Shown: piece by piece, positions 1 to 10,590 of the stretch
Position numbering within the stretch: position 1 is the first letter of the stretch
Layout of the letters: each line of letters starts with the position of its first letter
Assembly (NCBI RefSeq): GCF_004337985.1
Contig: NW_021940932.1
Span: 1-64,000 of the forward strand
Direction: 5' to 3'
Source: Pyricularia pennisetigena
Lineage: Eukaryota > Ascomycota > Sordariomycetes > Magnaporthales > Pyriculariaceae
DNA: 64,000 nucleotides
Translations under genes and position numbers: made by a program
The notes under the pieces: model-generated
Seen by the model: the letters and a program-made list of their open reading frames with translations, nothing else
Database searches by the model: none
What the model was told of the DNA's origin: nothing

Positions 1-399
1 CCACGGTCAACGCTTGGGTTTGAGAGCCTTGAAGATCTTCGCCTCTATCCCACGCCTGCTCTTCCAGCCGAGTGGTCCGTGCCTAGGCATTTGGTCCTCC
101 AGCTAAACCTCTTTGCCGGCCAACTCTACATCTCCTCCTTTACTGACTACACTGCGCTTTGTAACATGCTGAGATTGGACTGGGAAGGTGGTGGGAAAGA
201 CGGGATGGTGGTCTGCGCAAACGGTTTCGTCGACTCGGCATCGAACCCTGGAAAGATCCTCAAACATTCCTTTAAAAATAGTCCCGTCAGCTTCCTCAAA
301 GTGTACCTGACCAAGGTCCGTCGCGACTGCGAGTCGATCGAAAAGACCCATATGGGCAAGATCCTGAACGCTGTCATTTTACGACCCGAGGACTTTTAA
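1..399 (+). CDS. C-terminal end of a large DUF3638/DUF3645-type protein (5' end outside window)
   Basis: Frame 1 is open from the first base to the stop after ...RPEDF, so this is the last exon of a gene that starts upstream. The 132 visible residues contain LNLFAGQLYISS, a WEGGGKDG turn, then SPVSFLKVYLTKVRR, ESIEKTHMGKILN and a terminal PEDF. I recognise this order as the extreme C-terminus of the very large fungal DUF3638/DUF3645 proteins (often about 3000 aa), whose function is unknown. That assignment is recall, not a search. A separate, broken piece of the same superfamily lies at 58.1-59.0 kb. A GTG at 79 could be mistaken for a start, but the frame is open upstream and contains no Met there. 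Confidence 0.6.
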   Translation, partial: PRSTLGFESLEDLRLYPTPALPAEWSVPRHLVLQLNLFAGQLYISSFTDYTALCNMLRLDWEGGGKDGMVVCANGFVDSASNPGKILKHSFKNSPVSFLKVYLTKVRRDCESIEKTHMGKILNAVILRPEDF

Positions 400-870
400 T
401 CTAAAACAGGTGGATACCATGGTCTGGGAAACAAGTCTAATTATTGTGGTCAGATGAATTGGGCGCTTTTTTTCTCTTTTTATTTTCTTCGAGGCAGGCT
501 TCGGTATTTCTCAACCGCTGCAATAATGGGATGGATTTCAGCAATCGGCAACCACGGACGCGGAGTTTTATTTGAGTAGAATGTATGTGTTCGGAGAGAG
601 AAAGGCGTGCATGTAGATGTGATAGGCAAAGTTGGTCAGCTAAGTGAACTAGCTACAGTCTGTAACGGATGAGGTCACCCGTAGTATATCGGCACATATA
701 GAAAATTGAAGCATGTGCTCCATGCTATGCACACCTTCTGTCCAGGTCTACTCCCTGGCACAATCAGAAGCATTTCGGCCTTTTTCGTTGGTCTTTGTCG
801 AGTCTGGCAAAAACTTCTAGCATAGTGGAAATCCGCCTTTCGCAACGTTGACGTGCGCGTATCGGCATCC
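400..870. other. Intergenic, no gene seen
   Basis: This is the spacer between two convergent genes: the DUF3638-type end on + and BCS1 on -. It has T-rich stretches near 470-490 that fit 3' UTR sequence. Only overlapping-frame ORFs are present. Confidence 0.6.
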
Positions 871-2734
871 TCAGCCGGAAGTAGTTTTGCTCGCCTTGTG
901 ATCCAACGAGGTCTTAACCCAGGCCTCAACATCTCGCAGAGCTTTGCGTGGGCACGTTTTCCTTTTGAGCAGAAAGCCCTGGATCTCGGCAGGTGACATC
1001 TGGTCTGAAACGATCTTGGAGCCAAACTCGGCTGCCATTTCAATAAGCTCATCTGCATCGGTGATGGAAGTCTCCAGGTCGTCCTTTTTGTCGGTAGCGT
1101 CGAGTGGACTCAACCACTGCGAGGATTGGACGCTTTGTTCGATGCTGTACAAGCGCTGGAACAACTCACGTGCCTGCTGCTGCGTCGCATTGCGAAAGGC
1201 CACTTGTAAGTCAACGCGACCGGGGCGGACAAGGGCTTCATCGAGAATTTCGGGCTTGTTGGTAGTCATAATAAGTATGCGACCCTCATGCGCCGCCACG
1301 CCGTCTATGGCGTTAAGCAGGCCTGACATGGATATACCTTTTTGATCGTCTCCATGTCCCCTGCCGACCTTAAGGGCGCGGGCCAGGTCTGCAACCTTCC
1401 ACTCGCTGGGTCCTTCTGTCTTGGTTTCTGTTCTGATCTCACCTTCGGCTCTGCTCATTCCGGCTGTGTCGATGTCCTCCAACAGAACGATGCATCTTCT
1501 CGGCAGGCCGTTAAACAGGGTGGATAGATCCTCATCGCTCAGCTGCGGTTCTATGAGGCTGATAACGTATATTTCAAGCCCGAAGACACCGGCCAACGCA
1601 AAGGAAAGTGACGTCTTGCCCGTGCCCGGAGGGCCGTGGAATAAATAACCCCTGCGCAAAGGAATGCCTCGGTTCGAATACCAGCGTTCCGTCTTGGGCT
1701 GAAGATACTCGTTCATATCGGAAAGCACGGCCGTCTTCTGCTCCCGGTCGAGCACGACAGTGCTTATGGGACGAACTGGACGTTTCGCGACCTCTCTCCA
1801 CGCCCGGCCGTGGAATCGGCGTTGTGGGAGGCTATTGGGCCGCATTATGAGCGTTTTATCGCCGTGGTCCTTGTGGTGATGCTTCCGGGCATGGGCCAAA
1901 AACTGCTTAATAGGCTCTAAATACACCGGGGGGTTTTGTTTGTCAGTTAGGTATCGAGGGCGCTATATAATTTAAGCTATAACTTGGGCTCACCTGGGGA
2001 AAGTCCAAAGGTGGAAATGATGAAGGTCTCTTTTTCCCTGATAGTGACGGCCTCAGATTCTGTGTTGCTGTTGTCCATCACGGATCTCTGCTGCCGGTCA
2101 ATACTAAAATACTTGCCCTGGAATGAGAAGATGTGGGGACCAGAGGAGGGGGTATAGCGTATTGGCTAGTTTGAGCAAATTATCAGTATATGAATTGTAT
2201 TATTATCCTTTCCAACTCACCTTGATCGGCCTAAAGACTGGATGTACCCACCGTGGTTGACTTTTGTTGCGAAAAGTTCAAGTACTCAATGCCGTTCTCA
2301 GAAATTGTTGCCAGATCTACCTGTCGCGTGCCGTCTTCCCACACGGACTGGAAAGCCGTTTCGGCTATCAGCCGCCTCGACCTCACGGTCCGGGGCTGGG
2401 CGGCCAGCCAAGCCATGACATGTTCAAAGATTTCATCATCGCTGGACACGGAGATTTTCGATGTTATATATTCAAGCGTGAGATGCCACACGACCGAAAA
2501 GAACTGACGTGTCAGGTGGTAAGTGACCCAAGCAAAGCTTGTTGCAGTGACAAGTGCCGTCGGAAGGTAGGCGCCGAGGCTCTGGTTGACAATAATCAAA
2601 GTTCGTATAAGTGGGTTGCCGTGTACTCTACTAATCAGAGGCATGATAATATCCTCGATCCCCAGTTTGCTCATGAGAAGGCTCCCAGGAGTAGTCGAGA
2701 CATTACCGGCAGAAATATCGTCTGTCGTGGACAT
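871..2734 (-). CDS. BCS1-like mitochondrial AAA ATPase, three exons
   Basis: Exons are 2734-2252, 2165-1994 and 1916-871. Introns are GTGGGT...CTAG and GTGAGC...TTAG, and the phases close on 566 aa. The N-terminal domain (about residues 30-215) has one hydrophobic helix (LGAYLPTALVTATSFAWVTY) and the BCS1_N signature RYTPSSGPHIFSFQGKYF, which is split by intron 1. The AAA module follows: Walker A GPPGTGKTS (about 313), Walker B CIVLLEDID (about 361-368), sensor TTNKP (436) and arginine finger RPGRVD (449). Bcs1 proteins sit in the inner mitochondrial membrane and translocate the folded Rieske protein into complex III. Filamentous fungi carry many diverged paralogues, and this one may not be the housekeeping copy. 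All catalytic motifs are intact, so it is probably functional. Confidence 0.9.
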
Positions 2735-3219
2735 GTTGAGGTTTATCGGTTTCGAGATTCGACGTTTAAAGTTTCGATATTAGCACGAGTAGCCCGATGG
2801 TAAAAACAAAAAGAGCAGGATACTGTTCATCTTATAATTAGCGGGGGGAAAGGGGACCTAGATTCGAGGGTTGAGCGATGTGGCTTATACGCGTCTTCTT
2901 TACGGAGCTACACGTTTATCGTCAATAAAGGCATGAAAAAATCTTATGCGCCCTACCACTAAATCTTGAGGCATATCACAGTAAACATAAACCTTCTGTC
3001 TGATCTAGTCACAGATTTGGTTGAAGCCAAGGTCTGACAGCGTAGCAGTCGCGTTACACAGGTTCTTTTTTCGTTCATATTTCAAAAATAATTGGACACA
3101 GCTCGCCGTGTTCGCCTGTAGAGTTTGCTAGGACGCGCGATATTTCCAAGTTACAGGTCAGCATATAAAATTGATTGGAAGACAGTAGAACTTTGGGAAT
3201 TGTATCCCAAAACATACAA
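2735..3219. other. Upstream region of BCS1, no gene seen
   Basis: The start of BCS1 lies at 2734. The flank contains a short G-run (2842-2852) and A/T-rich segments, and no convincing coding frame. Confidence 0.5.
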
Positions 3220-3561
3220 TTAAACACGCCGATCAGTCGCGTTTTTCTGTGAGTTATTCTCGTCTTTGTGTGGAGGCAATGGCAAGGGTGGCGGGAGCGT
3301 CGTCGCGAACGCCAAACACAGCTTAGGAATGTGATGCAAGACCGCGACCAGCGGCAATTGGCTCCATTTGGACGCGAACGCCAACCTGGCATATTCGTAC
3401 GCGTGAAAGGTCTTCTTAAAACATGTCCGCTCGGCGTCAGAAATAGCCTGGCAAACGCCAAAAGAGGGGAGACACGTTTGCCGGCGGAAGCTTGCTCCCG
3501 TGATTTTGCCGTGATGTATTTGATCAATTTCTTTAATGTCTAACGCTATTTTAAAAAGCAT
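3220..3561 (-). pseudogene. Repeat module R, copy 1 (gene fragment of a dispersed family)
   Basis: Read on the minus strand, a degenerate frame gives a peptide containing ISDAERTCFKKTF, FASKWSQLPLVAVLHHIP and a CGACGACGCTCCCGCC segment. The same succession recurs, diverged, at about 4.9-5.1 kb, 6.64-6.95 kb and 44.94-45.1 kb, and its last part at 31.42-31.45 kb. It looks like pieces of one multicopy protein-coding family, now decayed. No known domain is recognisable. Boundaries are approximate. Confidence 0.55.
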
Positions 3562-3639
3562 TCGGTCTGTTTTGTTATTCCCAACAAAAGTATCGACCCG
3601 TCAAACACACAGCTACGTCTCGAGCCATGGATTGTGCAA

Positions 3640-3790
3640 CATTTGCAGTATACCACGACGTCGACCGTAGCATGACTGCTGAACAGATTGAGAATTATTA
3701 ACAGAAGGTCGACGATTGTTGGTATGGTACGTTGCCCATTAGCCAGGCTGTGGATGATGCCGTGGCTCAAACCAGCGGAAAGAAGCCATA
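3640..3790 (+). pseudogene. Fragment paralogous to 48515-48660 (MTAEQIE... peptide)
   Basis: On + an ATG at 3673 reads MTAEQIENY then TAA. The frame continues with QKVDDCWYGTLPISQAVDDA. The inverted copy at 48.5 kb has CAA-type codons at these places and reads MTAEQIEYYQQKVDNWWHG onward without a stop. The in-frame TAA is consistent with a CAA-to-TAA change, so this copy is broken. Confidence 0.6.
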
Positions 3791-4239
3791 TACAAGCGAA
3801 TTTTTATCTGCTTCTCCACTGGTAAATTGGCTGGCGGGGATTGGATGTTAGGCCTCGGAAATGTTCAAATAACTCCGCTGCAGAGGGAGGGTATTGGTCA
3901 CCCTCAAGGATGCAAAGCGAAGCGTCGGGAAATATCTGTATCTCTTATTACTTTTTATCTTGCTTGTGCCTGAACTTTTTCCGAGATCTGTCAATGCAAA
4001 AAGATTTTGCTATCCCTTACCGAATATAAATTACAGGAGGCCTCTCTAGTCCTAAATGTTAGGCCTTGTGAAACGGCTTTTCAAATTTCTATCTGCCTTT
4101 TCATCTGCGTGAAAAGGAATATTTGTATCTTTGGCTGCATTTCTAGGCAGTGGACAAGGGCACCTTGGACAAAGCTTCACAATGAAGCTTCTGCTTTACT
4201 CGCCCCTACCAATTATTAAGATTTACAAAACAGTCCATA
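3791..4239. other. No gene seen
   Basis: Moderately AT-rich spacer. A short direct repeat (GATGTTAGGCCT at about 3843 and AATGTTAGGCCTTG at about 4054) is visible. No coding frame is convincing. Confidence 0.4.
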
Positions 4240-4580
4240 AATAACAGTCAAACTAGTGATAACTTATCGTGAATAGGACGGTGACTTCACCCACGTGGGA
4301 AAGTCGTGAGTTGGAAGGCTTAAAAAAATCCGGGTCATGCATCTAAGTTTTCGGGGATAGAAGAGTGTAAATGTTATGTCGTTTTGACCTTATTGATTTG
4401 AGCTTGGCCTACCAACTGTCGTCCTCCCAAGGAGCTCTGACTGGCTCAGAATAAAGGCAACGTTCCAATACTAGCTGAAAATCTCTAATCGCCGACGCAT
4501 CTTCCAATCTTTCCGACTGACCGACGTAGGTATAGCCGCCGTTCAAATCACAAATCGTCTTCTTTAAACTCTCCTGTCAG
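4240..4580 (-). repeat. Inverted copy of the 5.4-5.6 kb / 49.27-49.5 kb spacer
   Basis: The reverse complement of 4240-4490 aligns by eye over about 230 nt with 5400-5620 and 49300-49500. Shared landmarks are TTTTCAGCTAGTA, CTGAGCCAG, AATAAGGT.AAAACGA and the CCCACGTGGGT segment. At 4491-4580 the sequence switches orientation and resembles the terminal exon of the C2H2 family (GACCGACGTAGGTATAGCCGCC). Copies in both orientations at about 1 kb spacing make a local inverted repeat. Confidence 0.7.
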
Positions 4581-4899
4581 TTTAATTCAGGCCACAATCT
4601 GCTATCAGGCGTGACGAATGGATCTCACAGGTAAATGGCAGGGCCGGAAGAAATCCGTATGGTATTACGCGCGATTTCATAAGACAGTTGAAGCGAAGTA
4701 ATAATAGCTATTAACGCTCGAAGGACCATTTTGATAGCACCTAAAACACTCTAATCTCTCGTGAAACAGCCTGACCGCGTCCTCGGGCTTAAAGCAGCAG
4801 CAGCAACAGCACATTTCCGTAACCAAGGAATGCCGATAGCTTTTACATCTTGAAACATACCAACAAGCCCACCGATTAGCCGCCGAGAAGTCTCGTCCA

Positions 4900-5420
4900 A
4901 TAAACTCATTTTATAATTATACACCACGTTCGTGTTCTGGTCTGAATGAAACTGATTGCCGTTGACCGCGGCTTGCATCACAATCTCTAAGCTGGAGTCT
5001 GGTAGCTGTGACGACTCACAGGGTGTCCAATAGAGATCAGGCAAAGACCGGCGTGCACACCACCCTTGTCTTTCAACACAAAGACAAGACAAACCATAAG
5101 ACGCGACTGATCGACCAGTTTGTTTGTTTTTATGTTTTGGGATACACAGAGCTGCAATTTAGCACGCGTTGTGGAGGAGGCGATCTTCAAGTGGATCATC
5201 CGGAAAGAAACGAGCTCTGAAGTACTTGAGCAGCGGGGCTGGACTGCGTCTGTCGCGGAACAGACTGCCCATATTGCAGGGCCGTGGGGATTGAGGAGGA
5301 CGTGAAACAACTACTGTTGCAGGCACCTGCGGAGCTGCTGCCGGCGAAATTGCACAAGTACATAAAGGCATCTCTCTTACGAACGTATCGGGATATAAAG
5401 ATCTTCAGCTAGTACTGAAA
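4900..5420 (+). pseudogene. Repeat module R, copy 2, with C-terminal segment of the R-family protein
   Basis: On + the decayed frame shows ARVVEEAIFKWIIRKETSS, RGWTASVAEQTAHIAG and, after a frame change, GIEEDVKQLLLQAPAELLP...KYIKASLLR. The last part recurs at 49.18-49.29 kb as GIEEDTQQLLLQAPVELLP...NYIEASLVR. This is the most protein-like portion of family R. It is followed, tail to tail, by a C2H2 gene on the opposite strand, and the same arrangement is present at 49 kb. The parent function is unknown. Confidence 0.6.
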
Positions 5421-5612
5421 CCTTGCCTTTGTTCTGAGCCAGATAAAGCTCCTTGGGGCGAAAGATATCAGTCTGTAGACTAGGCTCAAATCAATAAGGT
5501 GAAAACGATGTGATATTTACACTGTTCTATTCACGAAAACTTAGACGCATAACCCGTATTTTTTAGCCTTCTAACTCACGACTGACCCACGTGGGTGAAG
5601 TTGCCGATCTAA

Positions 5613-6609
5613 TCAAGACAAGTCATCACCCTTGAACGTCTCGATAGGTTGGCCATTCTTGATTGAATGCAAGTAATCCTTTGCCTGTGGGTGATACTTT
5701 ACCTTTGCGTTTGGAGCATCGTTTTTCGTGTGTCTTTCGACGTGGCTGGCGAAGTTGTCCCTACGACTTCCTTGGTAAGGGTTCCCTCCTTGGCATAGTG
5801 GGCAGATGAAGATTTCAGGGTTTTCATCATGTCTATGGCAACCTGGTCAGCTTTCGGCGTTTGAGATTCTCATTTTCTTGTGTGCAATCATCCTAGGGAA
5901 TATGTACCGTGACTTTTGATGGCGTTTCAAATGTTTCCGGCAGGTAAAGCGTAGCTCACAACCTTGGAAATCACAAACATATTTCTTGGCCTTGATCTTG
6001 CTATGCCTGTTTTAGACAAATCCCTCTCCTGTCAATTTGAGTTGGGCCAGTCTTCTCATTCCCCTTTTTGACTTCCAAAACGCACCTCTTGCTGCTGGAA
6101 GCAGTAGCAGTAGCATTAGGCGTGGTACAATTACCAACGTCATAGTTGTTTTCGGCGGTGTCCTCGCACAAATCCGACAGTGGCTCGCCGCCTGTTGTAT
6201 ATCCAAAACCAAGGTATCCGACTTTCTCTGCCAGGGAGATGGGGGTCTGTGCACGAGCCATAGAAGGCCTAGAGCTCTGACTCTGCCCAGTTGGGTCGAA
6301 GAGTAGTCTTGATGACGAAGGAAGATATTCTCTCAATAAAGGATCAAGTAGATCATCGGCTTCGGTTGCCTGTCCGGTAAGGTCTCCAGCATAGGAATGG
6401 TCGTCGCCATAGTACGCGGTATATGTTGCATGATCCATGCTGTTAAAAATGGCTGTGTATCCAGCGGGGGACCTTTGTTGGGAGCAATCGAGAAGCTGAA
6501 TGGTTTTTAACAGCGCCGGAGGCTTGGGAGACCAGTTTGAATACATCTCTACAGCATTATTTGGTAATATGTTACCGTAGGTAGATATACTTTCTCGCTT
6601 TCCAAGCAT
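5613..6609 (-). CDS. C2H2 zinc-finger protein (putative transcription regulator), multi-exon
   Basis: Exon 1 starts at ATG 6609 (MLGKRESISTYG) and gives a long low-complexity N-terminal region of about 200 aa ending near 6004. A downstream exon (about 5995-5905) encodes finger 1, CDFQGCELRFTCRKHLKRHQ (C-x4-C...H-x3-H). The last exon (about 5850-5613) encodes finger 2, FICPLCQ...DNFASHVERH, and a basic tail YLHSIKNGQPIETFKGDDLS. Intron edges between the fingers (GTACAT...AG) do not close cleanly in my hands, so the gene may be slightly damaged. A second, stop-bearing copy of the finger exons lies at 49.44-49.87 kb. The neighbouring R-family fragment converges on it. Targets are unknown. Confidence 0.6.
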
Positions 6610-6639
6610 CTCGCCCAGATCCCTACGAAAGCAGTCACG

Positions 6640-7575
6640 AGCTCGTTAAGGTGACGTGCTAGGTACCTCCTGACGCCAGATGGACACGCTTCAGCGAGGA
6701 CTTTGCCGCGTAATGATATACCAAGTTCGCGTTCGCGTCTAAATGGAGCCGATTGCCACTGGTCGCGGTCTTGTATCACATCCCTGAGTTGGAACCCGAC
6801 AGCCGTGACAACTTTGGAATCTCCAATCAGAGCTTAAACAGCACAGGCGCTCGCGACGACGCTCCCACTACCCTTACTTCTCAACCAAGGAGAACAACCA
6901 ACCATAAGACGCGACTGATCGGCGGGTTTGTTTGGATAAATAACAGCACTCAACACGCGTAGAGGAGGAGGCGATTATTTAGAGTGGATCATCTTAGGAG
7001 AGAGAGGGGGACTGGACTGCGTCTATTACGGAACAGACTGCCCATATCCTGGCAATCCTTCGCTTATTTCCACGTTGGCTGCATGCGATACGTATGCTTT
7101 GGCCGCATCCTTCTTTTGTGGGCGTTCTTTGTGGATCTAGTATGCATTGTTTGCTCGTCCCACCTTAGTCGGCGAGCAATAAGAGCAGGTGTGGTGGGAT
7201 ATGGGCTTGTGAGTTACACAGTTTCTCCTTTGTGGAGGCCTCCTTGTTCACCGTTTATCTTTCAGGTTGATTGGGCATGATTTGTGATGCTTGCGGGTGG
7301 CGCGTTGTTTTGGTTGTCTATCCGCTGAGTAAACAGGGAGCATGTACCCGGTCATCAGATGTTCTTTTTCACGGCTGCTTTGGAGTTGGGGTGTGGACGC
7401 AGTCACTTTTCATAGTAGCAGTACTGATCGTTCCCGATGCCAGCTTCTTCACATCGGCTACACCCATACTCGCGCAGGGGGTAATCACATATACGAGTTA
7501 ACCGGGGTTGCCCATACCCTCGAAAGTCTGCTTTGGGCGACCTTGATCGTTTCCGGCCGCCAGTTGTCCCCGGGA
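6640..7575 (+). repeat. Composite repeat X: module R copy 3 plus about 600 bp of shared non-coding sequence
   Basis: From 6640 the sequence carries module R (FAFASKW-type segment spelled TTCGCGTTCGCGTCTAAATG, then CGCGACGACGCTCCCACTAC). From about 6850 to 7570 it matches 44945-45660 in the same orientation with only scattered changes. Landmarks include TTGTGAGTTACACAGTTTCT, GGAGCATGTACCCGGTCAT and GACGCAGTCACT. The other copy has about 65 bp extra (about 45333-45398). No intact ORF spans it. Confidence 0.75.
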
Positions 7576-7869
7576 TCTGACTTGTACCAAGTTCCTTGGC
7601 AAAGTGTTATAACAATCCGGCTTTGTTTTTTTGGTTTAACATGTATGAGTAATTGTTGGGTACTTCGTGCTTTCTGGATAGTTAGCCTCGTCGGCGAGTG
7701 GGCCGTTATATGCCAACCGAACGAACTGTAGTCGGCCTCCACCCCTCGTTTCTCAATGCAACCTCAGGGGACCCACCACTCCCGTTACTCAGGCATAAGT
7801 TTACCCGACACAACAATCATTCTCGTATCTGCATAGACGAGGCTTTGAATCACCCAGCTTGGGGCTCCT

Positions 7870-8300
7870 TGCTTGACGATAAGCTCCGAGCAACCGGCAA
7901 TCACATTCCCGGCTGCTGGTATTAGACTGGTACCGAAAACTGATGCAGGCATCCGGCTCTATCACCACGTATTTGTCGTCAGCCTAGTTGCAGGATGACT
8001 GGCACCCCAACCTCCTGTCCTTGATACAACCTTCGAAAGAACCTTCGAGGACCCACCTTAGCGGGACAGTACACCCATTAAGCCGTCACGGTAATAAGAT
8101 GATTTGTCGCGAGAGAGGTGTTATAGGGTGGGTTTTGGAAGGTTACACAAAAGGATTCCCTCGCCTTTTTGTCTTGATATTCCTTGCTCGGGTGGGTTTA
8201 AAATGGTCGTGGATGGGGTGTATGCGTTATATTCTCGATCATGAGACCACCCCGGGAGCAGTAAATGAAACTCGGCAGGCTGGAGTCGTAAATCTATAAA
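7870..8300 (+). repeat. Repeat Y, inverted copy at 44275-44610
   Basis: The segment with TGCAGGATGACTGGCACCCC, the CGGCTCTATCACCACGTATT sequence before it, and the run ending CATTTTAAACCCACCCGAGC (reverse strand) is repeated in inverse orientation at 44275-44610. The copy here has about 30 bp extra (about 8022-8055), which includes the dispersed ACCTTCGAGGACCCACC motif. Neither copy has a convincing gene. Confidence 0.75.
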
Positions 8301-9297
8301 CTGACTTTGACAACACGCCCCCACGCGTTATCCCAGAGAGTGGCCTTGTTAAAGCGCAAGTCTTTGCCTTCCGTGAGGGCCCGTTCAAACAAGTACGACC
8401 CTAACCGCGTCGCCCACTTATCCGTACTTAGTGGCGGGTTTTGGTCCTGACTACCGTAGTACGCGCATATAACGACGCGTCTTCCACCCGTCATCATCAC
8501 CGGTCCAATACAACGATAAAAACAACCAAAGGCAAAACATTGTTTGTATTGTTAATCAGTAGACCAGAAAACGGCACGTGCGAAAGATAAATGATTGGAT
8601 CATAGGCTTCGAACAAGTCCTTCACAGCCTCGATGACAGTTGTCAATTTTATCTGATACACCGATCGGCCCCTGTCCATGAAACCTGCATCATGTACCAT
8701 TCTCACCGTGTGCATTTTCAAGTACAAATATTCTATTGTGCGACTCGCAAGCCATGAAAAGTGATATCAATATTAGCGGTGAGGGGCATCAACAGCCTAG
8801 TGGCGCAAGAACGAACGTTTCGCGTGGGGGCATTGTGACGAGGATCCGGCCGAGAGGGTGTGTCCTTTCTCCTCGAAGGTGTGAACGCATGCAGAGCAAA
8901 GGAACGATAGAAAATCATGTTCTTATTAAAATAACAGGGGTACGCAAAGGAATGTGGTGCACCCTTATTCATCCTGGCTGCAGTCTGGTAGTCGTATGCG
9001 GAACATCAGTAATGGAGGAGAGGTACATATCGGGAAGCTGTGAGTCTGCTATTAGTAGGATCCATTTTCCCCTCGAACTCTTGGGATTGGCGCTGCCCAA
9101 GTATGTAATGCTGCCGAACAAAAGCGATGGCTACACCGGGTTTGATAAATTGAGCTGCAGCGTCCGAGCTACTCGGATGTGATACGCCTGGCAAGTTTCC
9201 AAAAAGCTGTGCTGCTGAATATCCCTGGCCGTATTTCGCAACCCGAAATGACAAGAAAGATCAGACCTTGGCTGCCGCCCTGGACTGAATCCAGATA
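8301..9297. other. No intact gene; one short coding-like relic at about 8780-8880
   Basis: Around 8785-8880 the + strand reads, with frame changes, WRKNERFAWGHCDED..., which parallels the zinc-finger-like WRENERFACGHCGTR segment at 11155-11200. At nucleotide level the shared part is GGCATCA.CA...CAGTGGCGC.AGAA.GAACGTTT. The rest shows only overlapping short ORFs. Confidence 0.45.
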
Positions 9298-9762
9298 TTG
9301 TTGTCAGCAGCGGCAGATTTCGGCAATCACCGCCCTAAGAATGCTCGGTGGAATTATCGATGGATTCCGTATGCACTTCTATTGTTCATGTGCCTCGGGT
9401 GTAATCCCATCCTGTTTCTCCTGCACGTGGGGAACAATCTACTCGCCGCCATTTTCTTCCCTCTCGGACTCCTTCAGGAACGTTTATGGGGCTCCATGAA
9501 GCGCATTCTGAATGCCGTTACAGACGAAGCGCTGAGAAGAACAACCGACCGTTCAGTCAGACGACTGATCCGCAAATTCACCCTCGGCACTGTTTTGGAT
9601 TTTGTCACCGCATTCATTTTGATGGAGCGCAGCGAAGGAGGGCACATTGTAGAAAATGTCCGACTTTTTGCCCATTGTTGCGTCGCCATTTTTGAAATCG
9701 ACTGTCCTTTAGTCTTTTATAATATTCGCAGCGGTCAAGCTCACATTCAGAACTGCTTGTAA
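9298..9762 (+). CDS. Hypothetical protein with a hydrophobic segment
   Basis: Open for 154 codons from an ATG-initiated or internal start. The N-terminal part has a strongly hydrophobic stretch (WIPYALLLFMCLGCNPILF, then LLAAIFFPLGLL) that could form one or two membrane helices. A basic stretch (LRRTTDRSVRRLIRKF) follows. No family is recognised. It ends 15 bp before the 38-nt palindrome that precedes a Helitron helicase relic, so it could also be transposon cargo or chance. Confidence 0.35.
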   Translation: MLSAAADFGNHRPKNARWNYRWIPYALLLFMCLGCNPILFLLHVGNNLLAAIFFPLGLLQERLWGSMKRILNAVTDEALRRTTDRSVRRLIRKFTLGTVLDFVTAFILMERSEGGHIVENVRLFAHCCVAIFEIDCPLVFYNIRSGQAHIQNCL

Positions 9763-9777
9763 ATACCTTGCTTAGAC

Positions 9778-9815
9778 TTAGTCAGCTTTGCTGCGAACGC
9801 AGCAAAGCTGACTAA
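9778..9815. repeat. Perfect 38-nt palindrome (18-bp arms, AA loop)
   Basis: TTAGTCAGCTTTGCTGCG is followed by AA and its exact reverse complement. A diverged copy with the same arm sequence lies at 27666-27702. The position, about 60 bp before a Helitron helicase relic, suggests a Helitron-type terminal hairpin or a fold-back element. A terminator role is also possible. Confidence 0.85.
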
Positions 9816-9874
9816 ACCTAATCACACGAACCGCAAGATAAATATTAAATCAAAAAATAAATAACAAAAGCTAA

Positions 9875-10205
9875 TTTTTAGGCCATAGTGGCAGCGGTAA
9901 AACGGTTCTGCTCAAAGCTATGGCAAAATTTTGCAACGCAAACGGGGGCGTTGCCTTGTGTGTCGCCTCCTCTGGGGTTGCAGTGTTACAATTTCCCGGC
10001 GGACGTGCTGCGCATTCCGTTTTCCGCATCCGTTTATCATTTAGCAAAACATCCTTTTGCTCTTTGAAATGAGATTATAAAGTGGTTTGACTGCTTAAAA
10101 AAGCTGATTATCTGGAATGAAGTACAAATGCAAAATAAATTCTGCGCAGAGGCTGTCGACCCTGCCATGCGGCGGATCCGTAAAAACAATAAGCCAAAGA
10201 GCCTA
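9875..10205 (+). pseudogene. Helitron Pif1-like helicase fragment, broken
   Basis: The + frame reads FLGHSGSGKTVLLKAMAKFC (Walker A GHSGSGKT), then NGGVALCVASSGVAVLQFPG and GRAAHSVF, which is helicase motif Ia of Helitron Rep/Hel proteins. Two stops (TGA) and one frame change follow. The Walker B part is LIIWNEVQMQNKFCAEAVD...RRIRKNNK. The expected family has WDE; here it is WNE. The nuclease (Rep) half and the rest of the helicase are absent. This is a dead fragment of about 330 bp. Confidence 0.85.
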
Positions 10206-10304
10206 GAGAAGGATTGGATAAGATACAAGTTTGCAACAAGGGTTGAATATGTATTCCAAAGGCGGACAGAGGCGATGAAAGCTTTCGTGTTCCTCAGCTC
10301 CTAG

Positions 10305-10590
10305 TCAAGACCTTGTACCAGCACTCAGACGCATCGCATCCCTGGCGCACAGCACAGCCGGGGACTGCGGGAGACCGGTACAGGGCTCACGCATGAGCTT
10401 GGACTTCACCATCGCCTTTGCCTTTTGCAACTCCGACTTCAGTGCATCGGGGTCCTCAGCCAGACGCCGGTGCGCCTCCTCCTGCTCCAGATTGCGCTTT
10501 ACTGGTGAGGGCTCACCAAGGGGATTTTCACGTTTGGATTTTCTTTGGTTTCGTTTCTCGGCGTGCGGTGCAGAACTAGTACGGCAATGG
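10305..10590 (-). pseudogene. Coiled-coil coding fragment of unknown gene
   Basis: The minus strand holds an open segment of about 95 codons with RNLEQEEAHRRLAEDPDALK and SELQKAKAMVKSKLM, a charged heptad-like region, ending at a TGA at 10305-10307. No start codon or domain is recognisable, and the upstream side runs into poor sequence with an unresolved base (N) at 10666. It is probably a piece of a larger gene. Confidence 0.4.

Noticed and set aside
675..1058. Minus-strand 127-codon frame overlapping the BCS1 3' end
   Set aside because: It lies in another frame of the BCS1 exon and its 3' UTR. The AAA motifs fix the true frame.
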